Assembly: GCA_029990175.1 (NCBI GenBank)
Contig: JARKIP010000011.1
Location: 5,270,001 to 5,334,000, forward strand
DNA: 64,000 nucleotides
Reading direction: 5' to 3'
DNA from: Petunia secreta
Lineage: Eukaryota; Streptophyta; Magnoliopsida; Solanales; Solanaceae
In this document: piece by piece, positions 1 to 12,079 of the stretch
Layout of the letters: each line of letters starts with the position of its first letter
How positions within the stretch are numbered: position 1 is the first letter of the stretch
Position numbers and translations under genes: made by a program
Notes under the pieces: model-generated
Seen by the model: only the letters and a program-made list of their open reading frames with translations
Told to the model about the DNA's origin: nothing
The model's database searches: none

Positions 1-869
1 TGTGGTAGGTTCCCAACTAAAGCCTATCCATCCCTGGTGAGCTCCTGTTTGTGCTTGAAGATCTACGGGGTTGCACACTCTGGTTTGACCAATTGAGGTT
101 GAGTCGGATGGTCAAATTTTCTTTCTAAGTTTTGCATTGAATCTTCAAGTTTCTCTTCGGGTTCAGCGGGCAAGATGGAGGAGGTTAGGCCTGTACTCAG
201 ACACTTATGATGTCCCTTTATTTGATCAAGCAGACGGGCTTTGGTTGTACCAACGGCCGCGTGCCTTGAAAGAATGCTCAGAAGAAAGGAAGAACTCCAG
301 ACTATTTACGGCTTGTAGGTACAATCCAGATGAACGATTTTCAGCCATGTTAATCCTGAGGAGCTCTTTTTTTTAGTCTTCCCTTTCCTTTTTTTTTTTT
401 TTTTAAAATTGTTATAAAAATATATTGTATTCAAGAAGGACTAATTTTATATTATGAGCCTATGAGCTATTTGTTATTAATGAAATGATCGTTGATTAAT
501 AGTTTTATACGTACCTGTGTAGTTACATGTGGTGTAATGTGTAATCAAGCAGTATGTTTTGTGTGCCTTTCTGGGCTAGTTTTTTCAAGAGATTGATGTG
601 CGCATTGAAGGGCGCTTCATTTGCGTTAATAGGTGACGACTTAAGTTGCGCCTACAATGGGACGACTTTAGCCCGTGTGGAAACAGGCACTTTTGCGTCT
701 GACTTCGAACGTCTCTTCTTAGTGACTCAAGTATTTAATACTTTTTGGCACTATGCGAACAGGCGTTACCGTCCGCATGTAGGGTTAGTTGTTGAATTAA
801 CAAGTTTAACGTACGAGTAATGCCTGGTGGCTTAGCTCGACGTGGTCTAGCTCTAAGCGAGTACTGTAC
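1..869 (-). mobile_element. Tat-M element, left piece: 3' noncoding region
   Basis: This stretch matches, in reverse complement, the 3' regions of two other copies of the same family at about 35900-36880 and 39780-40700. It therefore belongs to a minus-strand Tat-lineage Ty3 element whose coding remnants lie at 47039-49512. The two halves were separated by Tekay-1: TGTAC stands at 865-869 and again at 46781-46785. Sense coding has ended here. The rest of the 3' region and the LTR would lie left of the window. It contains part of a possible antisense ORF (554-820) and a long T run near 386-404. I see no host gene in it. Confidence 0.75.
554..820 (+). pseudogene. Possible antisense ORF of the Tat family (copy in Tat-M)
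   Basis: An 88-codon frame runs antisense to its host element. Its last 55 or so residues resemble the minus-strand frame at 35974-36156 and a third at about 39825-39985. Shared features are a LARV/LTRV-x-T motif, VT[QR]V followed by an aromatic F/Y pattern, and a Y-x-[ND]-R turn; two of the copies end at the same relative place. Antisense ORFs between pol and the 3' LTR are known in some Tat-lineage elements such as Grande. I do not recognise the product. Similar nucleotide descent alone could give this pattern, so coding status is uncertain. Confidence 0.4.
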
Positions 870-1856
870 TATAACACCCGGTATGTCTAAACAGAATTAT
901 ATTGCGCTAATGACATATTTATAATGATTTAAGCAAGTTTAAATCCATAATATGACTATATATGACGTTTATATGTTGAATATAATGTTTGGGAAAAATC
1001 AGATTTAAGTTGCGAAAATTCTGACTAAGGATTTGCCTTGCAATGAAGCTTTTTGAGCATATAGTTACATGTGTTATATAAGGTCTTTTGGGGACATATT
1101 ATATACCAAAGTGAAGGTCTTGGAGTGTGGTTTCCAATACTATTGACCGTTTATTCATATGACTTTTGGATAAAAATATATAATCGTCTGAAGAAGGGCT
1201 AGTGCTAGGATGCCAAGCTAGCGCCTCTTTGACTATTTCAAAAGTGGATATATATGCCTTAAGTCTTCTTTTTTTGACTTTTTTCAGAAACCACATAACA
1301 ATAACATCTCTAAACTTATCCTTAAGTTTTCAACTAGGGTTTCAAGCAATATTAACATCTCGTACATGAAATCAAGAAGCGATAACATTAGAATGATCCC
1401 TACGACGAAGCTTGTTGAAGCTTTGGAAGGTTTGAAACTCAAGGGAAACAAGGTTTAGAAGCATAAAAATTAAAGGTACAGATAGATCAGCTCTTGGGCC
1501 ACATTAGTAGGTCATCCACTAGCTATTGGAGTCACTCCGCTTACTCCCGAAGTTACTTATCTTTTGGTATATGTACAGTCAGCTAGTTTGGGTATGACAG
1601 GGTCCTGTCCCGTCCAGTACTTATTTAGCCCAGCACTATTAGAGGCTTGTAGATATGCACCTGTGCAGTTAGTATGTCTTTATATGACAGGTAGTGTTTG
1701 CCTTGTCAGCTTTCCAGATTCTTTAATTCTTTTCAGCTAGGCTTATACTTGTTCAGTTTATAAGTTATGCTCATGGTAGCAAATTATCAGTAGGTTTAGT
1801 GATGATCGGCACTTCATATCGGTAATCCGTTGCAGCCCTAGGCTGGGGTCGTGACA
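870..1856 (+). repeat. 5' LTR of Tekay-1
   Basis: This aligns along its length with 45833-46780. The left edge is mutated to TATAACACCC where the 3' copy reads TGTTACACCCC. The right edge ends GTCGTGACA in both. Divergence is of the order of 10-15% by eye, with several small indels (987 versus 948 bp). A TATA-like TATATAAG sits at 1075-1082; the 3' copy reads TATATGAG there. Confidence 0.85.
1075..1082 (+). promoter_or_regulatory. TATA box of Tekay-1 5' LTR
   Basis: TATATAAG lies about 205 bp into the LTR. The equivalent site in the 3' LTR has lost the consensus. Confidence 0.4.
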
Positions 1857-1860
1857 AAAG

Positions 1861-1873
1861 TGGTATCAAAGCC
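1861..1873 (+). other. Primer-binding site of Tekay-1
   Basis: TGGTATCAAAGCC follows the LTR end by four bases. It differs by one base from the usual initiator tRNA-Met complement TGGTATCAGAGCC. Confidence 0.7.
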
Positions 1874-1936
1874 AAGTGCAGTCCTAGGGTGTCTACAGGC
1901 TATATCAAGTAGAGTCTCATTTATGGGTGTGTTGTG

Positions 1937-2433
1937 TGTGTGGGTAAAAATATGCCACCTATTGTTATGGGGATATGAGTCCAGCTAGCGAGACTAGACT
2001 TATCCTACAAGTAATCGGGCACTGAGGATATACGCCCGCTCCTAGAACCAACGACTGTTTTGGCGGTTTGGTGATAGGGCGTAGGGCACACATCCCGCCA
2101 CCTAGGGTTTACAGTCTCCTAGTTAGAGTTTAGTATACCACCGCCTTGAGTTGGGCCGTATTAATATTTGTATTTATACCTTATTTAGGACTGCGTATAA
2201 CTATTATAAATACCCATCCTTACATTGTGTTGTGGACAAGACAAAATTTTACACCGAAGTCGGCTACTCTCAAGGAACAAGAATTACTTTGCTTTCTCTA
2301 TTATTTCCTGCTTAATTACTTGTCTTTACTTTCATCGTATTTACTTACTGTTTTCATCGTAATTTATCGTATTGCTTGTGACCTTATTCATAATTAATTG
2401 TTTAACATAGACGTATAAATTTAGGCATAAACA
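1937..2433 (+). repeat. 5' LTR of Tat-P1
   Basis: It begins TGTGTGGGTAAAAATATGCC and ends TTAGGCATAAACA. It matches the LTR copies at 28259-28741, 37791-38295 and 41627-42123. A TATAAATA box lies at 2205-2212. Confidence 0.9.
2205..2212 (+). promoter_or_regulatory. TATA box of the Tat-family LTR
   Basis: TATAAATA is conserved in all four LTR copies: here and at 28535-28542, 38068-38075 and 41895-41902. That makes it the likely core promoter of the family. Confidence 0.7.
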
Positions 2434-2455
2434 GTTTGGCGCCTACCGTGAGGCC
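2434..2455 (+). other. Primer-binding site of Tat-P1
   Basis: GTTTGGCGCCTACCGTGAGG directly follows the LTR end. The TTTGGCGCC-x2-CCGTG form is common in plant Tat-type elements. I do not assign the tRNA with confidence. Confidence 0.55.
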
Positions 2456-2495
2456 CAGGCAATTGTAGGTATCCTACGAAGGAAAATGTGCAATC

Positions 2496-3473
2496 ATGTT
2501 AGACTACGGTAGCAGCGTTCTAAAGAACACCACAAATGCAGTAGAAGAGTATGCGAAGGATCTCAGCGATCCCAGTGTCCAACAAAAGGATCCTATTGAG
2601 CAGCCAAAGGATTCTTCTCATGAACCAATCCCTATTGCTAGCGACGGTGAAGGCGATCAACCGCTAGGAGGTAATTTAGAGTTCAGAGGCTTCCTCTTGG
2701 ACATCCTCAAAAGTGCATCCGAGCGGAACTCGAACAACATAGTTGAAGGGATATCCCATAGATTGGGAGCAATGTTTGCTGGATCGTCTCAGAGGCCATT
2801 ATCCCTGCAAGGACTGACGCTCATAAATTACTCCCAGCATCAGTTCCTAATCGTAGGCTCAACCTGGATGCTGCCCCTGGAGGTTCAGAAGCGATCAACA
2901 ACCAAGACCTCAAGGGAGCCACCCCAAGTAACCATAGTAGATGAGCAGAAGTTCTACAAGCATGCTTACAAAGCACGTGCTGCACCGCTCCGCATACCAA
3001 AGAACTTCCGCTTGCCGGATAACTTGAAGTATGACGGAACGACCTATCCGAATGAGCACATCGTTGCTTATTATACGGATGTGAAGAGTAACGAGATTAC
3101 TAAAGAAGAAATCCAGTCTGCTCTGGTGAAGAGATTTCGCTCAACTCTGACCAAATGAGCCCTTGCTTGGTACACTCAGCTACCAATCGGGTCCGTCGAA
3201 TCATTCACTCAGAGGCAAGACTTGTTCAAGAAAGCGCATTCTGGTGCCCGCAAGTGGGAGAAGCGCATGGAAGACATCTTCAAGATATGACAACGTGATA
3301 ATGAGTTGCTGAAAGATTACCTCGATAGATTTAACAAGGAATGCATGGAGCTCCCTCTAGTCCCTGACAATATCGATGTGGTAGCCTTCGACAAAAGTTT
3401 GAATTCAAAGGGATCTTTCGCTACCCAAAAGTTGTAGTGGAGTTTGACTCAATACCCACATCAGAGGTATACT
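2496..3473 (+). pseudogene. Tat-P1 gag, interrupted
   Basis: An open frame of 220 residues runs to 3158. After a stop (TGA, probably a former codon), the same protein continues with an ALAWYTQLP motif and then DNELLKDYLDRFNKECMELP. These are the capsid motifs of Tat gag, with the tryptophan-bearing segment and the 'x-LxDYxxRF' segment. A further stop lies at about 3290, and one at 3436 (TAG) probably replaces a tryptophan or glutamine codon. The frame reaches HQRYT exactly where Athila-1 inserted and resumes at 14575 with a segment resembling the same stretch of Tat-M gag on the minus strand near 49330. Confidence 0.8.
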
Positions 3474-4759
3474 TGATGTTTGGCAATTTTTGCCTATTTT
3501 AGCTTAATATTTCCTCGCATTTTGATGCGTTATTCACCCATTGCACGAAATAGTTACAATTCTTACGCTCTCTTATTGTGTTTGTAATTTTAGGAATGGT
3601 TTGGATGAATATGAGTGCAAACGGAGCGAAGATGGATATAATTGAGCAGAGATTTGATGGACTTAGCAAAATATGGAACATGGTATTAGAAGGCAAGACT
3701 ATGGTGCAAGCTGTAGATCTGTTACAACTTCAGACTTTGAACTGCTATGAGCCATGCGACGACTTCAGCCATATGACGCTTGCCCTATAGCTTGAAGTTC
3801 AGCGACCCCAACTTTTCAAACTTTGTTTAGGCTTTGGTTTAACTTATGGTAGTACTTTGTAAACACTATAAAACATTATTATTTCGTTATTTTGAGGGGG
3901 GAGGTCAGAGTTTAGAGCAAGTTGTGAGTTCTTAAGACACTGAACCAAGGGTTTAATTCCTTTACTTAATCTATTACAATCTTTTATATTTCTTCCATGA
4001 ATTCTTGTGTTGTTATTATGAATATGCATAGTTAAACATATCGTTCTAGGGTTTGAGCAAATACATGAAGGTTGATGTTTGAAAGTTGATTTCTACCTAT
4101 TAATTTACCATTACGGATTGTCTATTCTTTCTTGAGCCTAATTGTTTGGTTATTGAGTCCTGATAACTGAACACTGTCTACGGTTTACAAGTTGAACTCG
4201 ACAGAGGGAACTTGTGAACGCAAATAAGAAAGAATAGGGCTTGATTGTGAACTTGGGCATCAGGGAATCGATTTACGGGTAGGATAGACATATACCTATT
4301 CGCCTTGCTTAGCTAAAAATAAAATTCTTTAATGCAAGCATGTGATTTAATTCCATAGAAATATAGGCGTTAGAGTAGCTTGCATAGACTCGTGAAGAAT
4401 CGACAGGTTTTCACGAATATAATTAACCTGTTAGTTAGCAATCTAGGAAATCGAGATGTAGAATCAACTGGAAAACTCAACTGGATTGTTTGTAGCTCTA
4501 ACTCTGGACCTTTTCTCTTTTATTGATAACAACCCATAATTTGCTCTCTATTACATGACTTCAATTACTTGTTTTTAATTGTTGTTTTCTTTAGGTAGTA
4601 GAAAAATCACAATCATCATCGAAAAAGATCTCTGAATAGTTTTTAGTAAATCTTTTGCTAGGATTCAGTCTGAACAATAGTCCTCGTGGGAACGATACTC
4701 AACTTATCACTTTATTACTTGTCGACCATGTATACTTGCATGTGCGTTTGGGAGCAACA
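3474..4759 (+). repeat. 5' LTR of Athila-1
   Basis: The 1286-bp LTR runs from TGATGTTTGG to AGCAACA. A TATAAAAC box lies at 3867-3874. It carries a GCGACG-type phrase near 3758 that recurs in the ORF3 leader of the same element. Confidence 0.9.
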
Positions 4760-4765
4760 AGTCTT

Positions 4766-4783
4766 TGGCGCCGTTGCCAGAGA
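4766..4783 (+). other. Primer-binding site of Athila-1 (tRNA-Asp type)
   Basis: TGGCGCCGTTGCCAGAGA starts 6 bases after the LTR. The Athila-2 version at 16788-16805 reads TGGCGCCGTTGCCGGGGA, matching the 3' end of plant tRNA-Asp. Two bases have decayed here. Confidence 0.8.
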
Positions 4784-4903
4784 CTGAAAAATTGACTGTT
4801 TTCTTTTTAAACGATTTATTATCTTCTATTCGGATTTAATTTTTATTTTGAGTTCTTGTGCTGTTTCAGATATTCGGTCTCGCTAAATTCCTTACCTATA
4901 GGA

Positions 4904-7084
4904 ATGGCAGAAGAAAGAGCTTTAGTTGTGCAAGATGTCGCTCTACCCAGTCTCTTGGGAGTAGCCTCGAGCATTTTTAAGCCTGAAATTATTGAACACT
5001 TTGAGATTAAGTCCGGCATGATACAACTGCTCCATGCGACTGGACAATATGTTGGATTATTACACGAGGATCAACAATAACATATCCAGAATTTCTTGGA
5101 GATTAGTGACACATACACACCAGCAGGCGTCTCAACTGATTATGTTCAACTGATACTCTTTCGATTTTCATTGATCGGGGCAGCAAAGAAGTGGTTAAAG
5201 GCTGAAAAGCCTGGGTCTATCACTACTTGGGATGCTTTAGCTACGAAATTTTTGGCTAAACTCTATCCATCTGCCAAAACAGCTAGAATAAGAAGTGAGA
5301 TTGTGTCTTTTAAACAAATAGATGGAGAATTTTTGTATTCAGCCTGGGAAAGATTCAAGTCATTGTTGAGAGATTTTCCGCACCACAACCAATCTAATGA
5401 GGTATTGGCCCATACTTTTTTGGAAGGTTAGAATGCTCATACCAAGATCGTGGTGGATGCTGCTGCTGGAGGCCAAGTCTTTGCATTGAATTTTAATGAG
5501 ATTTATGAATTGCTGGATAAATTTTCTCAGAGCAATCCTGACTGGCAGGGTGATGGTAGAGCTCCAAGTCAAAAAGCTGCTGCAGTAATTCAATTGGATG
5601 CAGTTTCAGTGTTGAATGCAAAGATTGATGCGATAGCTAGCGAAATCAGCAAGCTAACATTGCCACCAACTCAGCAACAAGTGCTATCAGTTAAACAAGT
5701 GCAGTAGTTCCAAAGTTTTTGTGAGGTATGTGGACAAGATCATGCTACTGATGTTTGCCCCACCATCTCAGAGTCAGTGTATTACGTGGGGAACCAAAAT
5801 AGGTCTCAGGCACAAAATCAGTTTGGTAACACTTATAATCATAATGGGCGCAATCATCCAGAACTCTCTGGGGTGGCAATCAAGCTAATTAAGGCAACAT
5901 GAGAGCTCTAAATAATTACCAATCACCTCCGGTTCTACTACAACAGGCAAGCAGTTCAGTTGAAGATTTGATAAAGCAGATGTTGGCAGGCCAGCCGAGA
6001 ATTATAGCTGACAATGCAGCTCAGGCACAGGCTATAAAAGATCTTACTAATGCTCAAAAACACCTTGAACGCCAAATAGGGCGGTTAGCTGGAGCACAAA
6101 ATTCTAGGCCACATAGAGCACTTCCTGCTAATGTTGAATCGAATCCAAATCTAAAGGGAGTTGAGCACTGTCTTGCTATAACTCTAGTTAAGGGTGAAGA
6201 GTTGATGGCCAAAACTGAGGAGAAGGAGCAACTTAAAGTAGCGGAAGTAGAAAAAGTGGAGAAAGTAAAGAAGAAAGAAGAGAAAAAGGAGGAACATCTA
6301 ACGTCCCTACCATTCCCACAGAGACTTCAACCATCAAAGGATATGGCTCAATTTCAAAAATTTGTGAGTATGATGAAAGAGCTTCAGGTTAACATTCCTT
6401 TAACTGATGTGTTTGAACTCATGCCATCATCTGTGAACTTCCTAAAAGAGGTCCTAGTTAAGAAGAGAAAACCACAAGATATTGATATAATCGAGTTGAC
6501 GGAGGAGTGTAGTACAATCCTGAGTAAATTACCTCCAAAACTTCAAGATCCTAGGAGGTTCACTATTCCTTGCACTATTGGTTGTCATAATATTTCTGGT
6601 GCACTGTGTAATCTGGGGGCCAGCATAAATCTCATGCCTCTGTCTGTCTATAAAAGGTTAGGCCTAGGAGAAATCAAGCCTATTTCAGTTACTCTTAAGA
6701 TGGCGGATGGATCACTTACTTTCCCCGATGGTAAGGTGGAGGATGTGTTGATTAAAGTTGGGAAGTTTACGTTCTCTGCTGATTTTATTATTCTAGACTA
6801 TGAAGAGGATCAAGAAGCTCCAATAATTTTGGGAAGACCATTCCTAATCACCTCGAAGGCAATTATTGACATGGAACTTGTTGAGATGACTGTGAGAGCG
6901 CATGGAGAAAAGGTTACTTTCAAGGTTTATAATGAAACAGATCACATGGCTAAGTTTGAAGAGCCTTCTTTGATAGAATGTGTCAGAAGAGAACATAAAA
7001 GTAAACAGAAAGAGGTGTTTGAGCGGAATATAGAACAAGGTGACCACGACACAATAATTGACAAGTTGAAGGAAAATTCACCTA
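4904..7084 (+). pseudogene. Athila-1 gag-protease polyprotein, broken
   Basis: The start at 4904 aligns with residue 45 of the Athila-2 polyprotein; an in-frame ATG also lies at 4856. Capsid motifs (HxxNFLEISDTYTP, WLKAEKPGSITTW, FLAKLYPSAKTA) and a CX2CX3HX4C knuckle near 5730 are recognisable. Stops occur at 5078, 5429 and 5705, and a frameshift lies near 5860-5900. From 5899 a clean 402-codon frame covers the late gag and the aspartic protease (core near 6607, reading NLGAS where Athila-2 has DLGAS, so the catalytic Asp is changed to Asn). Across the solo LTR the frame continues for two codons and ends at TGA 10343-10345. Confidence 0.85.
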
Positions 7085-10000
7085 TGTTGCATCCTATTTT
7101 TACCTGAACCGGTTAAAGTTCGAAATAGGGCTCGACTTATGGGGTAACTCACGGATAAAGAGTTGGAGTCGCCACCTAATATATTTTTTAACTAGGCGTA
7201 TTAGGGCACCTATTTTGTTTCTAGCCAATTTTACAATTAACTCCAAAACTTAGTCTACGAACTAGAAATTCTAAGTAAGAGGTTCAAGTTAAATCGAGAA
7301 GAAGGGGTTAGGCACCTCTCGAGCTCCACCAAATGTGGTTACCGGCCGGACTTTATAATTTAGATTCTAAGTAATTAATTAATTAAACTAACTAAGCAAT
7401 AAAATATTTGAATATTTAAACTATGATATACAAATATAAAGACAAATACTAAATATTTGTCTCTTCTAATAGTTGAGCCTTGCGCCTTGCAAAATAAACA
7501 AACGAGTTAGTAAAAATTGCAAACAAAATTAATAAAACCAAATTAAGTAAAGTCGATGATTTTAAAGATTTTGCCCTTTTTTGAAAGAGTTGTCTATGCA
7601 ATTACGCCACGATGTACCTCGTAAAAAAATATAATAATTTGTACGTCAATTAATAATTATAACAATAAGTGTTGATAATAATAATAATAAGCAATAATAA
7701 TGAAAATGATAATAAAAGATTTTTTTCTTCTAGTCGTTCTCTTTCAAAATAAACGGTCGTCTCATGTCCAATTTTACCTCGCAAAAATATAAGGAAAATG
7801 AGTTAGTAAAAAATAATAATAATAGTAACGATGATAATAAGAATAATAATAATGATAATAAATATAGTTTAAAAATAAAGGGGAAAGGGATTTTATAAAA
7901 GTGTCGGCTCAGGTGTGTAAGAATCGCGTGGAGGTTAGGGACGTCGGTACGGCTGCAAACACGTCGGCCGGTCGTGTTGCCATGCTAGGTACTGGTCCAC
8001 CACTCCATCACCGGCTCGCTTTGCAATCACGGCTCATACACGTGATCATATCATTTGTTTTAATTTAGGGACACGGGAATGTGTCGTTCAAGTATAGTAT
8101 CATGTTCAATTTAGTCAAATAGGTCTCAAATAAATAATTATTTTTCTTGGCCGTTATTGGTATAGAGTCCGTCAATTCGTTGTATTTCCATAAAATCATT
8201 GTGTAGCCTCAAAAGTTTTTTCATAGGCTTGTAACAGATGTAGTATTTGTCCAAAATCAGTTCCAAATTTATGCTCCAAGATATACAAGCCAAAGTGCAT
8301 ATGAACGAGTCAATCTGCATAAAATGACCTGACAATGTAAACGAGTCAGCATCACATAGTGAAACAACAAAATAGAACCATTAAAGGTTGTTCAGAAAAA
8401 TCACATGGCAAAAATAACATAACAATGATGACAAAACAATTAAACCCAATCGTGACATTCAAATAGTCACTAAACGGCGATGACGGTCGGAACTGCGGCG
8501 AGCAAACGGCCAAGGAGGAGCAACTGCCAACTAAATGACATCACTTCAACCCCCGATGCCACCAATTAAATTCGATCAGCAAACAACCAGGAACAGAGAG
8601 AAACCAATAAGCAAAATTATCGACAAATCTGCCAAAAACTCAACAAACAGTGATAAGGAGAAACATAAAGAGCAACCAATCGATTAAAACTAAACCACAA
8701 CAAGTATTGCCGGCAGAAAATCAGGTGGGGAAGAGAGTATTGCAAGCGGATCGGCAGCAAGAAGGAGAAGGCGGAGGAGCGACGGTACTGTGCTTTTCCG
8801 GCGAGGGACACAACGGCACCGCTACGACCCCGTTCCCTTTTCAGTGTCAGTCATTGATTAAAAGAGCGAAAGAGAACAAGGACTCATCGGCGGTGAGAAT
8901 TCTCTGGTTGAATTTGTGGTGGCGGCGGTATTCACACTGCTTACGTCGATTGAGTCCCAAACCCCGATCTTCCTACTCCCTCTGCTTTTCAGGCGATGTC
9001 GATGGCCTTTCCCCTTCCCTCGTCCCCAATCTCTGTGTGTGTGCATGTGGGTTTCTGGATCTGTATTGTTTCCCTAGTGATGGGGTGTAGGTGTAGAATG
9101 GAGAGGAAGACAAGGGGCGTATGTATTTGAATCTGATTTGGCTATGGTAGTGACGCCGTGTGTCTTGAAGTGTGTGTCGTATATATGTTTGGTTGAAGGG
9201 GGTGGGTGGTGTATGCTGTGTTCGTGGGTATTGAAGAGAAGAGGATCAGAGAGTGGTGGTGCGTGTGATGATGGGGATGTGTAAGTATTGTGGACGTATT
9301 TGAAGAAGACAATGGTGTAGATAGGAGAAGATAGGGGTGTTCGGGGTACTGTGTCTGGTGTTACTGTGGAGATGGAGAAGAAGACAATGAAGGAAAAAAA
9401 ATGGTTGGATCTGCCGTGTGTTGATAGTGTATCTGCTGTCCCTTTTGTGTACTGATGATGATGGTAATATAGGATTTTTGAAATAAAATAGTTGTTAGGG
9501 AATTGGAGATGATTGTCGGATTAATTAGGAGAAGATTAGGATATTGATTAGGGAGGGATTTTAGGTAGATTTGGCGGAGCGATTTGGGGAAACTTGTACT
9601 TGGTATCAAATGTGGGGTAGATACATTGGAAGATTCTAAAAAAAAAAAATTAGGAGGGAGATTGGAGCGGGGGGATGTATCTAGACTACATTTAGTTTAG
9701 ATTCAAGGTAGAATTAGGAAGAAGATTTGGGATTTACAATTCAAAGAATAAGGATGTATTTGGTTAACAATTTGGTCTAGGTTCAAAGTAAAACTGTAAG
9801 TTAATAGAAAAAGTGAATAAAGATAAACATAAATAAATGAAGAATTTTGATAGAAATTTTAGAATATGGAAGAATTAATAATAAAAGGGAATTGGGATAT
9901 TTTCGTTTTTTAATTGGCCAATATTCAACTTAAAAGTGTAAAAATAAAATATAGATATACATGTTGTATAAAATGCACAAATAATTCTTAAATAATACTC

Positions 10001-10335
10001 AAATAAAATTATTTAAATATAGATAATCACAGATAATTACTGATTTGCACAAATGATCACAAATTGACACAAATTTGACATGTAGCCTAAATGATGCAAT
10101 TATCTGATATATTATGAATGTATTAAATTGCGCAAATATTCACAGTTTGATAAATAGCCTAAATGATGCAAAGTTACGTAATATAGCCACAATTAAGTAT
10201 ATAATATATACGTAGGGGATAACGCACGTAAATGCATGCTTTCTAATGCATATTTTGCATAAAAAGCCAAATCGCACTCTTAAGTTGAATTATAGTCGAT
10301 TTTAGAAAAAGGAGGGACAAAATTGGGTGTCAACA
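7085..10335 (-). mobile_element. Solo Ogre-type LTR inside Athila-1
   Basis: Read on the minus strand it begins TGTTGACACCC and ends GGATGCAACA. The duplication ACCTA lies at 7080-7084 and 10336-10340. It matches in reverse complement the Ogre LTR at 49513-52041, including the first 100 bases, the ATT/AAT-rich tract (here about 7670-7865), and the block next to the LTR end (7105-7350). At 3251 bp it is longer than the other copy. Internal Ogre sequence is absent, so unequal LTR recombination is the likely origin. The ORF of 146 codons at 8650-9090 is unsupported and I do not call it a gene. Confidence 0.85.
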
Positions 10336-10412
10336 ACCTAAATGAAAGAAGAAAGCAAAAGTTCTCCGTAAGAAGAGGAGACGTAAATGCTGGAAGTGAG
10401 CTTAAAAGTGTT

Positions 10413-10577
10413 GTCGTGCCACGACATTAACTAAGGCGCTTCTCGGGAGGCAATCCGAGCCTTGTATGTAAACAAACAAAAAAAATAAAAAAATAAAAAA
10501 TAGAAAAAGAGAAAAATACAAAAAAGAGTCGTGCCGCGACATTAAATCAAGCGTTTGTTTGGAGGCAACCCAATTTT
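10413..10577 (+). promoter_or_regulatory. Paired hairpin module after Athila-1 gag-protease, duplicated
   Basis: GTCGTGCCACGAC at 10413-10425 and CTCGGG-6nt-TCCGAG at 10442-10459 repeat the two inverted repeats found after the Athila-2 pol stop; here one pair is G-U. A second, weaker copy (GTCGTGCCGCGAC at 10528-10540, then a GGAGGCAACCC loop region) follows about 115 bp on. Function is unknown. Confidence 0.6.
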
Positions 10578-10579
10578 TA

Positions 10580-11901
10580 TTGTTTTAGTCGTTTTCACTT
10601 ATGAGTATTACACAGTTTTTCTTGTCATTTTTGTAGGACTCGGGAAGTTCGGCGTGTAAAATATGTGATGGAAATAGTGACAGACCACTTAGGTGAGGAG
10701 TCGCGGAATGGCGGGGGGCTAAATACTTAGAAAATTTGGTTTGAAATATATTGGCGAAGGCTGTGAAGAGGGCATCGCATCCCACATTGCATGGAAATTG
10801 AAATCTCCCCAGAAACAATGGAGGCATCGCTCCCAGTACCGCATGAGTTAAGTAGAAGCCTCCAAATTAGTCGAAGCTTTCAGCATGCGTCGCTTCCATG
10901 ACAGCTACCAGGCATAACAACATCACCAAGAGAAGCTGAAAAGCTACAAGCCAAGCGACGCTTTCAGTATCGCTTTGAGAGAAACAAAATCCACACGAAC
11001 TTGGAAGCGATATGCCTGCGTTGCTCAGTTCATAGCGTGCAATAAATTCTTCAGAAACAACCAGCAGAAGCCACATCAGAAGCGACGCATGAGGCATCGC
11101 TTGGACTCAACCAGAAAGTCCAGAACTTGACACACGATTGTCAAGAGTCGCTTCTCTCATAGTAGATCATGTCAGTTGAAAATTTTTGCGGGTTGACCCT
11201 CTTCCCTTTGGTTTAAACAAGGAACAAAATAGAGCAACAACACCTAAGGGAAACACACAACGCTTCTCACACCTGAAATCAAATCTCTTTCACTGCTTAA
11301 TATCTGCGCTGGTAAGTCTCTTCCTCTTGTCCTCTCGCCACTGCTGCTACACGTTGACAGTCCCATCCCCTTTTCCCTTAGACACTAAGTTGTATTTGTG
11401 TGCTGAATTTTGTGAAACATTGACGGGTCTCTGTTGTTGGTGCTGCTGTGAACCCTTGTCGGGTTATGTTTGGTAACTTTTAAGGATTGAAAGTTCCATG
11501 AAAAATTGGGAGGGTCATCCCTTCTAAACGTTCATAAAAACCTGAGCATCAAGGTTATGAAAATAACATGTTCGACGTAATGCCACAGTAAATAAAAGTC
11601 CAATTTTTGTGAAGTCTGAGTAGCAAAACAGATGTGTAGGCATAACTTGAACTATTCGATGATATAAATGTTTAAAATTAAAGGCTTTTACGTGAAATTT
11701 GAGTTGATCATTATCTAAAGTAAGCCACAGGTTGTTGTCGCGCACGACGAATACCACGTCCTAGTTTTTGAGTTTCCCGATGCCCCTACTAATGTCTTTT
11801 GGTTAGTTTTACGATAGTTAGTTAGTGTTACTTCGTTTGTATTACAATGAGGAATAAGTATGGGATATTACGACACCTCGTTGATTTTCTTGTGTAGTTA
11901 C
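10580..11901 (+). other. ORF3 leader of Athila-1 with probable intron
   Basis: This is noncoding. Between about 10760 and 11165 there is a cluster of GCATCGCTT / GCGACGC phrases. A TTGACC element lies near 11195. A CA/CT-rich stretch follows, then a donor-like GTAAGT at 11312. An acceptor-like TTGTGTAG ends at 11897, five bases before the ATG of the ORF3 remnant. Athila-2 shows the same order with a similar spacing. The frames inside this stretch are not supported as genes. Confidence 0.55.
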
Positions 11902-11988
11902 ATGTTTTGCAGGCTTAGGTATATCGAGCTCAAGTTTAGGGTGTCACACCCCAATGCCTTACATGACAACATGTTGGGGGAAGTCTGA
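11902..11988 (+). pseudogene. Athila-1 ORF3 remnant
   Basis: Twenty-eight codons follow an ATG placed like the Athila-2 ORF3 start, just after the acceptor-like TTGTGTAG. The frame ends at TGA 11986. Sequence matching the region after the Athila-2 ORF3 stop starts about 100 bp on, so nearly all of ORF3 is deleted. Confidence 0.5.
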
Positions 11989-12079
11989 GTACCCCTTGTT
12001 CTACAGACGCTTGGTTGGTTCGTGATGGAGATGGTGCCACTGCTACCGTCAAAGGCTAGGTCGTTTAGCCTTCAGGGAA

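Noticed and set aside
8650..9090. 146-codon ORF as a host gene
   Set aside because: It lies inside the solo Ogre LTR, has no recognisable domain, and overlaps minus-strand frames of similar length.
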